Assembly: GCF_001311925.1 (NCBI RefSeq)
Contig: NZ_BBCG01000002.1
Location: 1 to 64,000 of the forward strand
Reading direction: 5' to 3'
Length of the DNA stretch: 64,000 nucleotides
DNA from: Cellulosilyticum ruminicola JCM 14822
GTDB taxonomy: Bacteria > Bacillota > Clostridia > Lachnospirales > Cellulosilyticaceae
Of this stretch, positions 18,888 to 27,926 are shown piece after piece. Positions within the stretch are counted from its first letter, which is position 1; each line of letters starts with the position of its first letter. The translations under genes were made by a program, and so were the position numbers. Below the pieces are notes generated by a model. That model had not been told where the DNA came from and ran no database searches. It was given only the letters and a program-made list of their open reading frames with translations.

Positions 18888-18932
18888 AAAAAGTGATATA
18901 AAAAGTATCGTACCTTTTTATATCACTTTTTG
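18888..18932 (+). terminator. Rho-independent terminator after pectinesterase
   Basis: AAAAAGTGATATAAAAAG pairs with CTTTTTATATCACTTTTT. It is an A/T-flanked stem usable in both directions. Confidence 0.8.
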
Positions 18933-19036
18933 GTTGTATAAATATTTTGCCTATATGCAGTTTTAACAATTTAAAACTTCTTTATCGTGCACTTATTTAT
19001 CTATTATTTTCTGTTGTAAATTAACTCAGTTTTCTT

Positions 19037-19255
19037 TTAAAATATTTCCTTTAAACGTTTTTTACTAATATTCCTTTTCTTTTGTATATGAAATCTTACT
19101 TTTTTCATACTTGGCATCATACCTAATGCCTTAGCCTGTATATCATAAGTTAAATCAATATTATCCCACTCATTTGCCATTTCATTGTAGATTTCATTCC
19201 AGCTATGATATCCTATGGCATTTGTACTATAACCTTTTACTACTTTTTCTCTCAT
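19037..19255 (-). CDS. Small hypothetical protein or gene fragment
   Basis: This is a 72-residue basic reading frame (GYHSWNEIYNEMANEWDNIDL then a Lys/Arg-rich tail). It has no convincing ribosome binding site and no recognised domain. It sits alone between the pectinesterase terminator and the isomerase gene, in otherwise empty AT-rich DNA (about 18935-19438). It may be a decayed C-terminal fragment. Confidence 0.25.
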   Translation of the reverse strand: MREKVVKGYSTNAIGYHSWNEIYNEMANEWDNIDLTYDIQAKALGMMPSMKKVRFHIQKKRNISKKRLKEIF

Positions 19256-19438
19256 ATATTAAGGGATACTTTTCTACACATAATCAACTATTTTAATTAC
19301 ATTCCCACAACTTCCCGCATATATAAAAATATTTCTTCATTAAAGAAATACATTGAAAAATTAGTCTTTAAGTACTTTTTTCTAATCAAGTAAGACAAGC
19401 GTAAGGAAGTAGTATAAATTATTTATGTAAAGATATTA

Positions 19439-20257
19439 TTAAATAAGACTATTTATTAAAGCATAATCTGCTTTTGCTTCCACTGGTTTAATCTCTTCTC
19501 TTAATACAGTTACTTCAGGTTTATTTACTTTCATCCAATCAATGATACGTTTAAAGTTTGCCTCATTATCTTGAAGATTAGTTTTTTCTAGCTCACCATT
19601 TTCGTCAAGCCTTGTCCCTTTCATATGTAAAGCGCAAATTTTATGACCAAAAATCTCAAAGGCACGATTCCATAAATCTTCTTGGCCTGCTATATTATCT
19701 TTAGTAAGCAAGTTAACTGGATCAAAGATAATCTTAAGCCTTTTAGATGGTACACGTTCTAAAAGCTCTTTTGTAAGTTCTGGTGTATTTAAAGTATGAA
19801 GTGCTACTGGTTCAATAGCTACATCGAGTCCAATTTCTTCACCTTTTTTAACAACTTGTCTCACAGAATCTACCAGTCCTTCAAAAGCAGCACGTCTTTC
19901 TTCATCAGAGCCATGAATATCAAAATGAGTTGTTTCTGAGCCAATACAATCTGCACCTAGTGCTTTGGCAATATCCATCCCTAATAAAAAGCGATTAACG
20001 TGTTTTTGTCTTTCTTTGGCATCTAATTTACCAAGTTCTACATAGCATCCAAATACTGAAATTTTAATATCATATTTTTCACAGGCTGCTTTAATATCTT
20101 TTATTAATTTTTCATCTACTTCTTCAATGCTGCCTACCCCTTCAATAGCTTTTGGAATAGCCAGCTGAATATGATGGAAACCATCTGCTACTATACGGCT
20201 AAATAAATCTTCAAGTGATGATTTGCCATAGTCATGGGCACGTAATCCAATATACAT
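19439..20257 (-). CDS. Sugar phosphate isomerase/epimerase (xylose isomerase-like TIM barrel)
   Basis: This 272-residue AP-endonuclease-2/xylose isomerase-like barrel has the metal-ligand pattern typical of the family: ETTHFD, VAIEPVALHTLN, IIFDPVNLL, ALHMKGTR and a final REE. I place the start at MYIGLRAHDYG because AAGGAGAG lies just before it; an ATG 24 bases upstream is inside that site. It is the last gene of the leftward uronate cluster, but a hairpin separates it from kduI. The exact reaction is unknown. An epimerase for a uronate or keto-sugar intermediate fits the neighbours. Confidence 0.8.
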   Translation of the reverse strand: MYIGLRAHDYGKSSLEDLFSRIVADGFHHIQLAIPKAIEGVGSIEEVDEKLIKDIKAACEKYDIKISVFGCYVELGKLDAKERQKHVNRFLLGMDIAKALGADCIGSETTHFDIHGSDEERRAAFEGLVDSVRQVVKKGEEIGLDVAIEPVALHTLNTPELTKELLERVPSKRLKIIFDPVNLLTKDNIAGQEDLWNRAFEIFGHKICALHMKGTRLDENGELEKTNLQDNEANFKRIIDWMKVNKPEVTVLREEIKPVEAKADYALINSLI

Positions 20258-20286
20258 CTTATATCTCTCCTTTTGCTGCATTTAAT

Positions 20287-20322
20287 AAAAGCACTACTTT
20301 CAGCTTAAAGTAGTGCTTTTTA
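20287..20322 (-). terminator. Hairpin between kduI and the isomerase gene
   Basis: AAAAGCACTACTTT pairs with AAAGTAGTGCTTTT around a 6-base loop. It is the likely end of the kduI transcript and would reduce read-through into the isomerase gene. The rest of 20323-20461 shows no gene. Confidence 0.7.
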
Positions 20323-20461
20323 TGAGGGCGATTTAAAACTTATTTACATGTTAATTTTTTAATAGTTCAGCTTTTTAAACTTCAAATAGTTCATTATTTC
20401 ATTTGTAATACTTTTTCAAGGCTTTCATATTGCTATCCGATCTATACTAACCTGTCGACAA

Positions 20462-21292
20462 TTAGCGAAGCTCTTTAGTTGCAATATGATCCATATCATC
20501 AAAGTTTTGGTTTTCTCCAACCATTCCCCAGATGAATGTATAAGCTTTTGTACCTACACCGCTATGAATTGAGAAGCTTGGTGAAATAACTGCTTCTTCA
20601 TTTTGCATAACAATGTGTCTTGTTTCTTGTGGCTCACCCATCATATGGAATACCACATCATTTTCTGACATATCAAAGTATAAATATACTTCCATTCTTC
20701 TTTCATGTGTATGAGAAGGCATTGTGTTCCATAAGCTGCCGCTTTGAAGTTCTGTCATTCCCATTGAAAGTTGGCAGCTTTTGCAAACTGCTGGATGAAT
20801 GTATTGATTAAGTGTTCTAACGTTAGCTTCTTCTGGAGTTCCAAGATAACGTTTATTAGCTTCTTCATAACGAATTTTGTGCATTGGATACACGTGGTGT
20901 GCTGGTGCACTATTGATATAGAATTTAGCTGGATTTGCAGCATCATCACTTTCGAAAGAAACTTCTTTAGTTTCTTTACCAATGTAAAGACCAGATTTAG
21001 TTTCCATTTCTACTCTTTGGCCATCTACTACAATTGTTCCTTTACCACCAATGTTGATTACACCCATTTCTCTTCTTTCTAAGAAGTAATCGCTACCAAG
21101 TTCTTTGCTCCCTTCAATAGCAATTGGGCTTGTAGTAGGCATAGCCCCACCTACAATAATTCTATCCACATGGCTATACACAAATTTAATTTCGCTAGGC
21201 ACAAATAAATTTTGAATAAGAAAATTCTCTCTCATTTCCTCTGTAGTCATTGTTTTAGCTTCTTTTGGACTTACACTATATCTTACTTCCAT
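20462..21292 (-). CDS. kduI: 5-dehydro-4-deoxy-D-glucuronate isomerase
   Basis: The 276-residue cupin enzyme converts 5-keto-4-deoxyuronate, formed from unsaturated galacturonides, to 3-deoxy-D-glycero-2,5-hexodiulosonate. Diagnostic features are [13 protein letters not shown] at the N-terminus, [33 protein letters not shown] and the zinc site [16 protein letters not shown]. The start MEVRYS is chosen because AAAGGAG is correctly placed before it and it matches the family N-terminus. An ATG 30 bases upstream is not supported. It is followed in the pathway by KduD, encoded immediately upstream. Confidence 0.95.
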   Translation of the reverse strand: MEVRYSVSPKEAKTMTTEEMRENFLIQNLFVPSEIKFVYSHVDRIIVGGAMPTTSPIAIEGSKELGSDYFLERREMGVINIGGKGTIVVDGQRVEMETKSGLYIGKETKEVSFESDDAANPAKFYINSAPAHHVYPMHKIRYEEANKRYLGTPEEANVRTLNQYIHPAVCKSCQLSMGMTELQSGSLWNTMPSHTHERRMEVYLYFDMSENDVVFHMMGEPQETRHIVMQNEEAVISPSFSIHSGVGTKAYTFIWGMVGENQNFDDMDHIATKELR

Positions 21293-21317
21293 AATTTGTT
21301 CTCCTTTATAAGGAATA

Positions 21318-21345
21318 CCCAAGGTCGGTCGAAACCTTAGGCACT
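21318..21345 (-). other. Hairpin in the kduI leader
   Basis: CCTAAGG and CCTTGGG flank TTTCGACCGA just upstream of the kduI ribosome binding site in the ~190-base kduD-kduI gap. It may stabilise the mRNA end or attenuate transcription. No riboswitch is recognised. Confidence 0.35.
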
Positions 21346-21481
21346 CCTTTATAAAATTTAATTACCACTCATACTACTAAGCGCACATTTCATTTTTATA
21401 AACACACTACGAATTTGGTTTTAATATGATATTCTTATACACTTTTTACTACATTATTGCCTTGTTAATTACTACTTATTA

Positions 21482-22243
21482 TTATCTTGCTAACCAACCA
21501 CCGTCAACTGCTACTGTATAACCATTTACATAGTTAGAGGCTTCTGATGCTAAGAATACTGCTGGACCTTGCATATCAGCAGGTGTTCCCCATCTTCCAG
21601 CTGGAATACGATCTAAGATAGCTTCGCTTCTATCTTGATCTGCTCTAAGTGCTGCTGTATTATTTGTTGCCATGTAACCAGGAGCGATTGCATTGATATT
21701 GATTCCTTTAGAAGCCCATTCATTAGCTAAAGCTCTTGTAATGCCCATTACTGCTGATTTAGAAGCTGTATAAGATGGTACGCGGATGCCGCCTTGGAAT
21801 GAAAGCATAGATGCGATGTTAATGATTTTACCACCATTACCTTGTTCAATGAATTTTCTAGCTGCTGCTTGGCAGAAGAAGAATACTGTTCTTAAGTTAA
21901 TATTGATAACATCATCCCAGTTTTCAACTGTAAAGTCGATAGCATCTTCTCTTCTGATGATACCAGCATTGTTTACTAAGATATCAAAACGGCCGAATTT
22001 TTCCATAGCAGTACTTATGATTCCTTCGATTGGATCTGTTGTCATAAGATTGGCAACCACACCTATGAATTCTCCACCTTTTTCTTCGATAGCTTTTTGT
22101 GTTTCTGGCATTTCTACATAGTCAACGCCAACTACTTTTGCGCCTGCTTCAACATATGCAAGACAAATGCCTTGGCCTAAACCTGTAGAAGCTCCTGTTA
22201 CAACTGCAACTTTACCTTTTAAACTAAATTGATCTAAAATCAT
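21482..22243 (-). CDS. kduD: 2-dehydro-3-deoxy-D-gluconate 5-dehydrogenase
   Basis: The 253-residue short-chain dehydrogenase has the NAD motif TGASTGLGQG, NNAGIIRR and the YTASKSA active site with the upstream Ser (NIASMLSFQGG). It reduces the diketo product of KduI to 2-keto-3-deoxygluconate. MILDQFSLKGKVA is the preferred start: GGAGGAAAG precedes it, while an ATG 15 bases further out overlaps that site. The insert FQGGIRVPSYT and the terminus VNGYTVAVDGGWLAR are typical of KduD. It lies between uxaA and kduI on the leftward strand. Confidence 0.94.
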   Translation of the reverse strand: MILDQFSLKGKVAVVTGASTGLGQGICLAYVEAGAKVVGVDYVEMPETQKAIEEKGGEFIGVVANLMTTDPIEGIISTAMEKFGRFDILVNNAGIIRREDAIDFTVENWDDVININLRTVFFFCQAAARKFIEQGNGGKIINIASMLSFQGGIRVPSYTASKSAVMGITRALANEWASKGININAIAPGYMATNNTAALRADQDRSEAILDRIPAGRWGTPADMQGPAVFLASEASNYVNGYTVAVDGGWLAR

Positions 22244-22309
22244 GTTTCTTTCCTCCATTTATCTATTATTAAAATATATGGTAAACTTAATTAAACTAAG
22301 CTTGCTTTA

Positions 22310-23746
22310 TTAAAGTGTTACACCATCTTTAAAGATTGCTAAATCGCGGATACCATGTTGTTCAGTTTTTGACTGAATCTTACCTGAAGCTAAGTCTAAG
22401 ATAAATGCATAAAATTCTTCAGATACCTCTTTCATTTCTTTACCTAGTAATAACTGACCAGCATTGAAGTCAATCCAATTTTTCTTTTTAGCAAAGAGTT
22501 CATTGTTGCTTGAGATTTTAACAGTTGGTACTGGTGCCCCAAATGGTGTGCCACGTCCTGTTGTAAAAAGTACGATATGTGCACCAGACACAGAAAGTGC
22601 TGTAGACGCTACAAGGTCATTTCCTGGTGCTTGAAGTAAATTAAGTCCTTTTTCACAAACGCTTTGACCATATGTTAAAACGTCTACTACTGGTGCCAAG
22701 CCACCTTTTTGTGTACAACCTAAAGATTTATCCTCAAGTGTAGAAATACCACCTTTTTTATTTCCTGGAGATGGATTTTCATAAACTACTTGATCATGTT
22801 TAATAAAATAGTTTTTGAAGTTATTAATAAGTGAAACTGTTTTATCGAATACTTCTTCATTAATACAACGTTTCATAAGAAGTGTTTCTGCACCAAACAT
22901 TTCTGGCACTTCTGTTAAAATAGTTGTACCACCTTCACTAATTAATTTATCAGATACAGCTCCTACAAGTGGATTAGCTGTAATTCCTGAGAAACCATCA
23001 GAGCCACCACATTTAAGTCCGATTACAAGTTCAGATGCTGGCACTTCTTCTCTAGTAAATGTACTAGCATATTCTACTAACTGCGTCATCACTTCTAAAG
23101 CTTTTGCTACTTCATCTTCATATTCTTGACAAATTACAAATTTAACACGGTTTTCATCATATTCACCAATTACTTCTTTGAAACTTTCAATCGTATTATT
23201 TTCACATCCAAGTCCCAGTACAAGAACTGCTCCTGCATTGGGATGATTTACGAGTCCTGCTAACGCTTTTTGTGTATTCAAGTGGTCTTCACCAAGTTGT
23301 GAACAGCCATATGGATGTGTGAATGTATGAATTCCTTCTACAGAACCTTTGATTAATTCTTGACTTTGTCTTTCAATAATTTTTGCAATATCACTTACAC
23401 ATCCAACTGTTGGAATAATCCAAACTTCATTACGAATACCCACTTTGCCATTTGGTCTTTTATATCCCATAAAAGTTGATGATGCGTGCATTTTCATAGG
23501 TGTTACTTCTGGCTCATAAGTATATTCAAGAAGATCACCAAGCCCTGTTTTTAAATTATGTGTATGTATCCAGTCACCAGCTTTAATATCGCAAGTTGCT
23601 ACCCCAATAGGGTTACCATACTTGATTACTTTTTCACCTTGTTTGATATCTACAAGTGCTCTTTTATGTCCAGCTGGAACTGTTTTGGTTGCTACTAAAG
23701 CTACCTCAACATTATCTTTTTCATTAATTTTAATAGAATCTAACAT
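22310..23746 (-). CDS. uxaA: Altronate dehydratase, full-length (SAF plus catalytic domain)
   Basis: The 478-residue protein dehydrates D-altronate to 2-keto-3-deoxygluconate. The N-terminal ~90 residues are an SAF domain (YGNPIGVATCDIKAGDWIHTHN). The rest is the iron-dependent UxaA catalytic region with GYKRPNGKVGIRNEVWIIPTVGC, HPYGCSQLG, GLKCGGSDGFSGITANP and TTGRGTPFGAP. The gene starts four bases after the uxaB stop, so the two are translationally close and in one operon. Confidence 0.96.
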   Translation of the reverse strand: MLDSIKINEKDNVEVALVATKTVPAGHKRALVDIKQGEKVIKYGNPIGVATCDIKAGDWIHTHNLKTGLGDLLEYTYEPEVTPMKMHASSTFMGYKRPNGKVGIRNEVWIIPTVGCVSDIAKIIERQSQELIKGSVEGIHTFTHPYGCSQLGEDHLNTQKALAGLVNHPNAGAVLVLGLGCENNTIESFKEVIGEYDENRVKFVICQEYEDEVAKALEVMTQLVEYASTFTREEVPASELVIGLKCGGSDGFSGITANPLVGAVSDKLISEGGTTILTEVPEMFGAETLLMKRCINEEVFDKTVSLINNFKNYFIKHDQVVYENPSPGNKKGGISTLEDKSLGCTQKGGLAPVVDVLTYGQSVCEKGLNLLQAPGNDLVASTALSVSGAHIVLFTTGRGTPFGAPVPTVKISSNNELFAKKKNWIDFNAGQLLLGKEMKEVSEEFYAFILDLASGKIQSKTEQHGIRDLAIFKDGVTL

Positions 23747-23750
23747 AGCA

Positions 23751-25226
23751 TTATTCTCCTATCAGTTCTTCTAATGCTTTTCTCATACCAACTTCTGCAA
23801 TTTTATTTAAGTGAGCTGTAACTGTTTCATTAAAGTTTGCATATTCACCTAAATCTTTGCCCCAGAATTTAGTATTTGATGTAAAGTCTTTTACAAGAGT
23901 TGCTATGTCTACTTTACCTACTCTAGAAGCAAAGAATTCAAGTACATCTTTATCATCTCTAATAGCGTAAGTTTCTTCGCCACGTTTACCCATTAATGCA
24001 CCATCTATGATTTCTGTGCCTTGGTAGAATGCCATAAGTGCTGCAAATGAGAATGTTAAGTATTTAGGAATAGCACCTTTTGCCACATAATAATCATGGA
24101 AGCTTACAAGGTTTCTAGCTTTCCATTTAGAAACTGAGTTAAGTGAAATAGCAAGTACGCTGTGGTCAATGAATGGATTTTCAAAGCGTTCAATAACTGA
24201 ATTTGTAAATGCTACAACTTCATCATATGGAAGATCTACTGTTGGAACGATTTCATCGAATAATAAGTGTTCCATGTATGTACGAATTGTTTTATCTTCC
24301 ATACATCCTCTTACGATGTTTTGACCTGCAAGGTATCCAGCAAGTACTGTGCCAGTATGTCCACCATTTAAGATACGCACTTTACGATCTCTATATGGTT
24401 TTAAGTTATCTGTAAATACTACGTTACATCCAGCTTTATCAAGTGGTAATGCATTTGCAACTGGTGTGACATCTTCTTTATTTTCAATAACCCAAAGACC
24501 AAATGGTTCAGCTACATCTAATAATTCATCTTCGAAACCAAGTTCTTTGCAAAGAGCTGATGCTTCTTCTCTTGGATAACCTGTTACAATTCTATCTACT
24601 AATGTACTACAGAAAATGTTTGCTTCTTCGACCCATTTTGCGAAGTCTTCGCCAAGGTTCCAAAGTACCACATATTTAAGAATACATTCTTTTAATTTAC
24701 CACCGTTATTTTCAATAAGTTCTACTGGGAGGATTTTTAAACCTTTTGTCATATCACCATTAAAATATTTATATCTATCAAAAAGAAATTTTGTAAGTTT
24801 ACCTGGGTAAGTATTTGGAGGCGCCAGTTCAAATTTATCGCTTTCATCGTATACAATACCTGCTTCTGTTGTATTCGATACAACAAATTCAAGTGTATCC
24901 ACTTTTGCAAGTGCAGCATATCTTTCATATTCTTCAGTTGCAGCTACACTGTCAGATACACATGTCACAATTCTTTTTTCATTAACTGTTTCACCATTTG
25001 CTTTACCACGAAGGATTACAGTATATGTATTATCTTGTTTTTCAAAACGTTCTAAGTTGCCAAAGGCAATTGGTTTAACTAATGCTACAGACCCATCGAA
25101 ATGACCTTTTTCATTTGCAACATCTATCATTTGTTCAACGAATGCTCTTAAGAAATTACCTTCACCAAATTGTACTACTTTAAGTGGGCGATTAGATTTA
25201 TTTACTACTTCATTCACTTTTTTCAT
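23751..25226 (-). CDS. uxaB: Tagaturonate reductase
   Basis: The 491-residue mannitol dehydrogenase-family enzyme reduces D-tagaturonate to D-altronate with NADH. Visible are VVQFGEGNFLRAFVEQMID (nucleotide binding), VSNTTEAGI, NGGHTGTVLAGYLAG and DHSVLAISLNSVSKWKARNL. I set the start at MKKVNEVVNK because GGAGGT precedes it and the family begins there. An ATG 93 bases upstream would place the promoter and operator inside the coding region. It is first in the leftward uxaB-uxaA-kduD-kduI cluster. Confidence 0.95.
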   Translation of the reverse strand: MKKVNEVVNKSNRPLKVVQFGEGNFLRAFVEQMIDVANEKGHFDGSVALVKPIAFGNLERFEKQDNTYTVILRGKANGETVNEKRIVTCVSDSVAATEEYERYAALAKVDTLEFVVSNTTEAGIVYDESDKFELAPPNTYPGKLTKFLFDRYKYFNGDMTKGLKILPVELIENNGGKLKECILKYVVLWNLGEDFAKWVEEANIFCSTLVDRIVTGYPREEASALCKELGFEDELLDVAEPFGLWVIENKEDVTPVANALPLDKAGCNVVFTDNLKPYRDRKVRILNGGHTGTVLAGYLAGQNIVRGCMEDKTIRTYMEHLLFDEIVPTVDLPYDEVVAFTNSVIERFENPFIDHSVLAISLNSVSKWKARNLVSFHDYYVAKGAIPKYLTFSFAALMAFYQGTEIIDGALMGKRGEETYAIRDDKDVLEFFASRVGKVDIATLVKDFTSNTKFWGKDLGEYANFNETVTAHLNKIAEVGMRKALEELIGE

Positions 25227-25259
25227 AATTTGTTTTACCTCCGTTTTATAGGCCATTTT

Positions 25260-25272
25260 TGTAAGCCTTACA
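25260..25272. promoter_or_regulatory. Palindromic operator in the uxaB leader
   Basis: TGTAAG-C-CTTACA is a perfect 6-bp palindrome starting seven bases downstream of the uxaB -10 box. It matches the second site at 25369 in both half-sites. It is a likely binding site for the LacI-family protein encoded divergently. Confidence 0.65.
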
Positions 25273-25278
25273 TTTGTG

Positions 25279-25307
25279 ATTGTAATGACAAATGTTATAA
25301 AAGTCAA
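25279..25307 (-). promoter_or_regulatory. uxaB promoter
   Basis: Read leftward, TTGACT (25302-25307) and TACAAT (25279-25284) are separated by 17 bases. This is a good sigma-A promoter, immediately followed by the palindromic operator. Confidence 0.75.
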
Positions 25308-25334
25308 TAATTTTTTCAAATTTTTTATTTGAAG

Positions 25335-25363
25335 TTGACTTTATAGCATTTTAAAATTATAAT
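25335..25363 (+). promoter_or_regulatory. Promoter of the LacI-type regulator gene
   Basis: TTGACT (25335-25340) and TATAAT (25358-25363) are 17 bases apart. This is close to the ideal sigma-A promoter, with an operator right behind it. Confidence 0.8.
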
Positions 25364-25368
25364 CTTTT

Positions 25369-25382
25369 TGTAAGCACTTACA
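25369..25382. promoter_or_regulatory. Palindromic operator at the regulator gene
   Basis: TGTAAG-CA-CTTACA lies six bases downstream of the -10 box and just before the AAAGGAG of the regulator gene. Its position implies autorepression. It shares both half-sites with the uxaB operator, differing only in a 2-base rather than 1-base centre. Confidence 0.65.
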
Positions 25383-25404
25383 TAGTTAAAGGAGTGATAT
25401 TGAA

Positions 25405-26400
25405 TTGAATATCTATGATGTTGCAAAAGCAGCTGGCGTTTCAATTGCTACTGTATCTAGGGTTCTTAATGGCAGCCCTAATGTAAGAGCTAAAACAAAA
25501 GAAAAAGTATTACATGTTATTGAAGAAGCAGGTTACACACCTAATATTTTTGCAAGAAGTCTTGGCCTTAATACAATGAAAATGATAGGTGTCTTATGTA
25601 CAGATGTTTCTGATATTTATTATGCAAAAGCTGTTTCTATTATTGAAAATGCTTTAAGGGGTTATGGATATGATTCTATTCTCTGCTCTACTGGTAATAA
25701 ATTGGAAGATAAGCAAAAATGTATGGATCTGCTACTTGCAAAACGAGTGGATGCTCTTATCTTAATCGGTTCTACCTTTAAGGAAGCTGCTGATAACTCA
25801 CACATTGAAAAAATTGCAGAAAAAATTCCTACTATTATCATTAATGGGGTCATGGATGTACCAAATACTTATTGTGTAGCATGTGATGAATTTAAGGCCA
25901 TGTATGATAATGTAGTTGCTCTATATAAAAAAGGATGTCATGAAATTTTGTACCTTTATGATGCAGAAACTTATAGTGGTACACAAAAATTAAATGGCTA
26001 TAAGCAAGCACATAAAGATTGTGGTTGGCCTGTGGCTTCTGAGCTTATTATAAAGGTTAATAAAAATATGCAAGAGATTGAAGAAGCTCTTAATAGTCTT
26101 TTAGAAAAAGGACATACTTTCTCTGCTGTTTTAGCATCTGAAGATCAACTTGCAATTGGTGCAATGAATGCTTTACTTAAAAAAAATCTTAAAGTACCTG
26201 AAGATATACCTATTATTGGATTTAATAACTCCATGCTTTGTGAATGCACCTATCCGCCACTAACAAGTGTAGACAATATGGTTGAGACACTTTGCACTAT
26301 GGCTGTTAATGTCCTTACAGACGTATTTGAAGGGAAATCTGTTACTCATAAAATGATTCTTTCAGGTAAACTGATTGAACGTGGCACATTTAAAATTTAG
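25405..26400 (+). CDS. LacI-family transcriptional repressor of uronate genes
   Basis: The 331-residue protein has the N-terminal LacI helix-turn-helix (MNIYDVAKAAGVSIATVSRVLNG, residues 1-23) and hinge region. A periplasmic-binding-protein-like effector domain follows (IGVLCTDVSDIYYAKAVSII, VACDEFKAMYDN, IPIIGFNN). The start is TTG with AAAGGAG upstream. It is divergent from uxaB and followed 53 bases later by uxaC. The two palindromes in the divergent region make it the likely local repressor, induced by a uronate intermediate. The effector cannot be read from sequence. Confidence 0.92.
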   Translation: MNIYDVAKAAGVSIATVSRVLNGSPNVRAKTKEKVLHVIEEAGYTPNIFARSLGLNTMKMIGVLCTDVSDIYYAKAVSIIENALRGYGYDSILCSTGNKLEDKQKCMDLLLAKRVDALILIGSTFKEAADNSHIEKIAEKIPTIIINGVMDVPNTYCVACDEFKAMYDNVVALYKKGCHEILYLYDAETYSGTQKLNGYKQAHKDCGWPVASELIIKVNKNMQEIEEALNSLLEKGHTFSAVLASEDQLAIGAMNALLKKNLKVPEDIPIIGFNNSMLCECTYPPLTSVDNMVETLCTMAVNVLTDVFEGKSVTHKMILSGKLIERGTFKI

Positions 26401-26453
26401 GATTTAAAATTTTTTGCTTTTAAATATTTACTTTTATTAAAGGAGATTTAACA

Positions 26454-27857
26454 ATGAAAAACTTTATGGATCAAGATTTTTTACTTGCTAACGAAACAGC
26501 TAAAACTTTATATCATGATTATGCAGCAGCTATGCCTATTATTGACTACCACTGTCATATCAATCCAAAAGAAATTGCTGAAAATAAAGAGTTCAAAAAC
26601 ATTACAGAAGTTTGGCTCGGTGGTGACCATTATAAATGGCGTGCCATGCGTTCAAATGGTATAGAAGAAAAATACATCACAGGTAATGCATCTGATAGAG
26701 AGAAATTCCAAAAATGGGCTGAAACACTTCCAAAAGCTATTGGCAACCCACTTTATCACTGGACACATTTAGAACTTCGTAAATACTTTGGGTATGAAGG
26801 TGTTTTAAATAGTGAGACAGCTGAAGAAGTTTGGAATCTTTGTAATGAAAAATTACAATCAGGCTTAAAAGTAAGAGATATCATTAAAGCATCTAATGTA
26901 AAAGTAATCTGTACAACAGATGATCCTGTTGATAGTCTTGAATATCACACACAAATTGCAGAAGATGAAACTTGTGAAGTTAAAGTTCTTCCTGCTTGGA
27001 GACCTGATAAAGTAGTAAATATTGAAAAAGAAACTTTCATTCCTTATATCCGTCACTTATCAGAAGTAAGCGAAATCAACATTACAAACCTTGAAAGTTT
27101 ATTCGTTGCATTAAATGTGCGTTTAGACTTCTTCCATTCTATGGGCTGCCGCGTTTCTGACCATGGGCTTGACTATATTGTATTTAATCCAGCTTCTAAA
27201 GAAGAAGTTGATGCGATTTTTGCCAAAGCTTTAGCTGGCGAAAAAGTAACATATGATGAAATGGAAAAATACAAAACAACATTAATGGTATTCTTTGGTG
27301 AAGCATATTATAAACGTAATTGGACTATGCAACTTCACTACGGTGCTATTCGTGATAACAACAAAAACATGTTTGCGAGTCTTGGCCCAGATACAGGTTT
27401 TGACTGTATCAATACACGTAACTGCGCTGAAGGAACTGCAGCATTTCTTAATGCACTTCAAGAAAAAAATGCTTTACCAAAAACAATCATTTATTCATTA
27501 AATCCTAATGATAACGCTTCTATTGGTACAATTTTAGGATGCTTCCAAAACTGTGAAACTGCTGGTAAAATCCAACAAGGTTCTGCTTGGTGGTTCAATG
27601 ATACAAAACAAGGAATGATTGATCAAATGACAAGCCTTGCTAATCTTTCAGTGCTTGGAAACTTCGTTGGTATGCTTACAGACTCTAGAAGCTTCTTATC
27701 TTACACAAGACATGAATACTTCAGACGTATTCTTTGTAATTTAATTGGCGGATGGGTTGAAAACGGAGAATATCCAGCTGATATGGAGGCACTTGGACAA
27801 ATTGTGCAAGATATTTCGTTTAACAACACTAATACATATTTCGGATTTAACGCTTAA
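26454..27857 (+). CDS. uxaC: Glucuronate/galacturonate isomerase
   Basis: The 467-residue member of the UxaC family (amidohydrolase-fold TIM barrel) isomerises D-galacturonate to D-tagaturonate, or D-glucuronate to D-fructuronate. Landmarks are IIDYHCHINPKEIAENK, GGDHYKWRAMRSNGI, TTDDPVDSLEYH, VLPAWRPDKV and SDHGLDY near the centre. A SYTRHEYFRRILCNLIGGWVENGEYP terminus follows. An AAAGGAG site precedes the ATG. It is probably co-transcribed with the LacI regulator and supplies the substrate for UxaB. Confidence 0.96.
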   Translation: MKNFMDQDFLLANETAKTLYHDYAAAMPIIDYHCHINPKEIAENKEFKNITEVWLGGDHYKWRAMRSNGIEEKYITGNASDREKFQKWAETLPKAIGNPLYHWTHLELRKYFGYEGVLNSETAEEVWNLCNEKLQSGLKVRDIIKASNVKVICTTDDPVDSLEYHTQIAEDETCEVKVLPAWRPDKVVNIEKETFIPYIRHLSEVSEINITNLESLFVALNVRLDFFHSMGCRVSDHGLDYIVFNPASKEEVDAIFAKALAGEKVTYDEMEKYKTTLMVFFGEAYYKRNWTMQLHYGAIRDNNKNMFASLGPDTGFDCINTRNCAEGTAAFLNALQEKNALPKTIIYSLNPNDNASIGTILGCFQNCETAGKIQQGSAWWFNDTKQGMIDQMTSLANLSVLGNFVGMLTDSRSFLSYTRHEYFRRILCNLIGGWVENGEYPADMEALGQIVQDISFNNTNTYFGFNA

Positions 27858-27861
27858 TAAT

Positions 27862-27899
27862 AGGGGCTCTTCGTGTGGTTGCGGGGGCCTTTTTTTTTT
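27862..27899 (+). terminator. Terminator after uxaC
   Basis: An imperfect GGGGCTC..GGGGGCC hairpin is followed by ten T residues directly after the uxaC stop. Confidence 0.55.
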
Positions 27900-27926
27900 G
27901 TAGTGGGCCCTTTTGTTAAGTATTAT

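Noticed and set aside
25227-25319. N-terminal extension of UxaB from an upstream ATG
   Set aside because: It would cover the -10 box and operator, lacks a ribosome site and does not match the family N-terminus.
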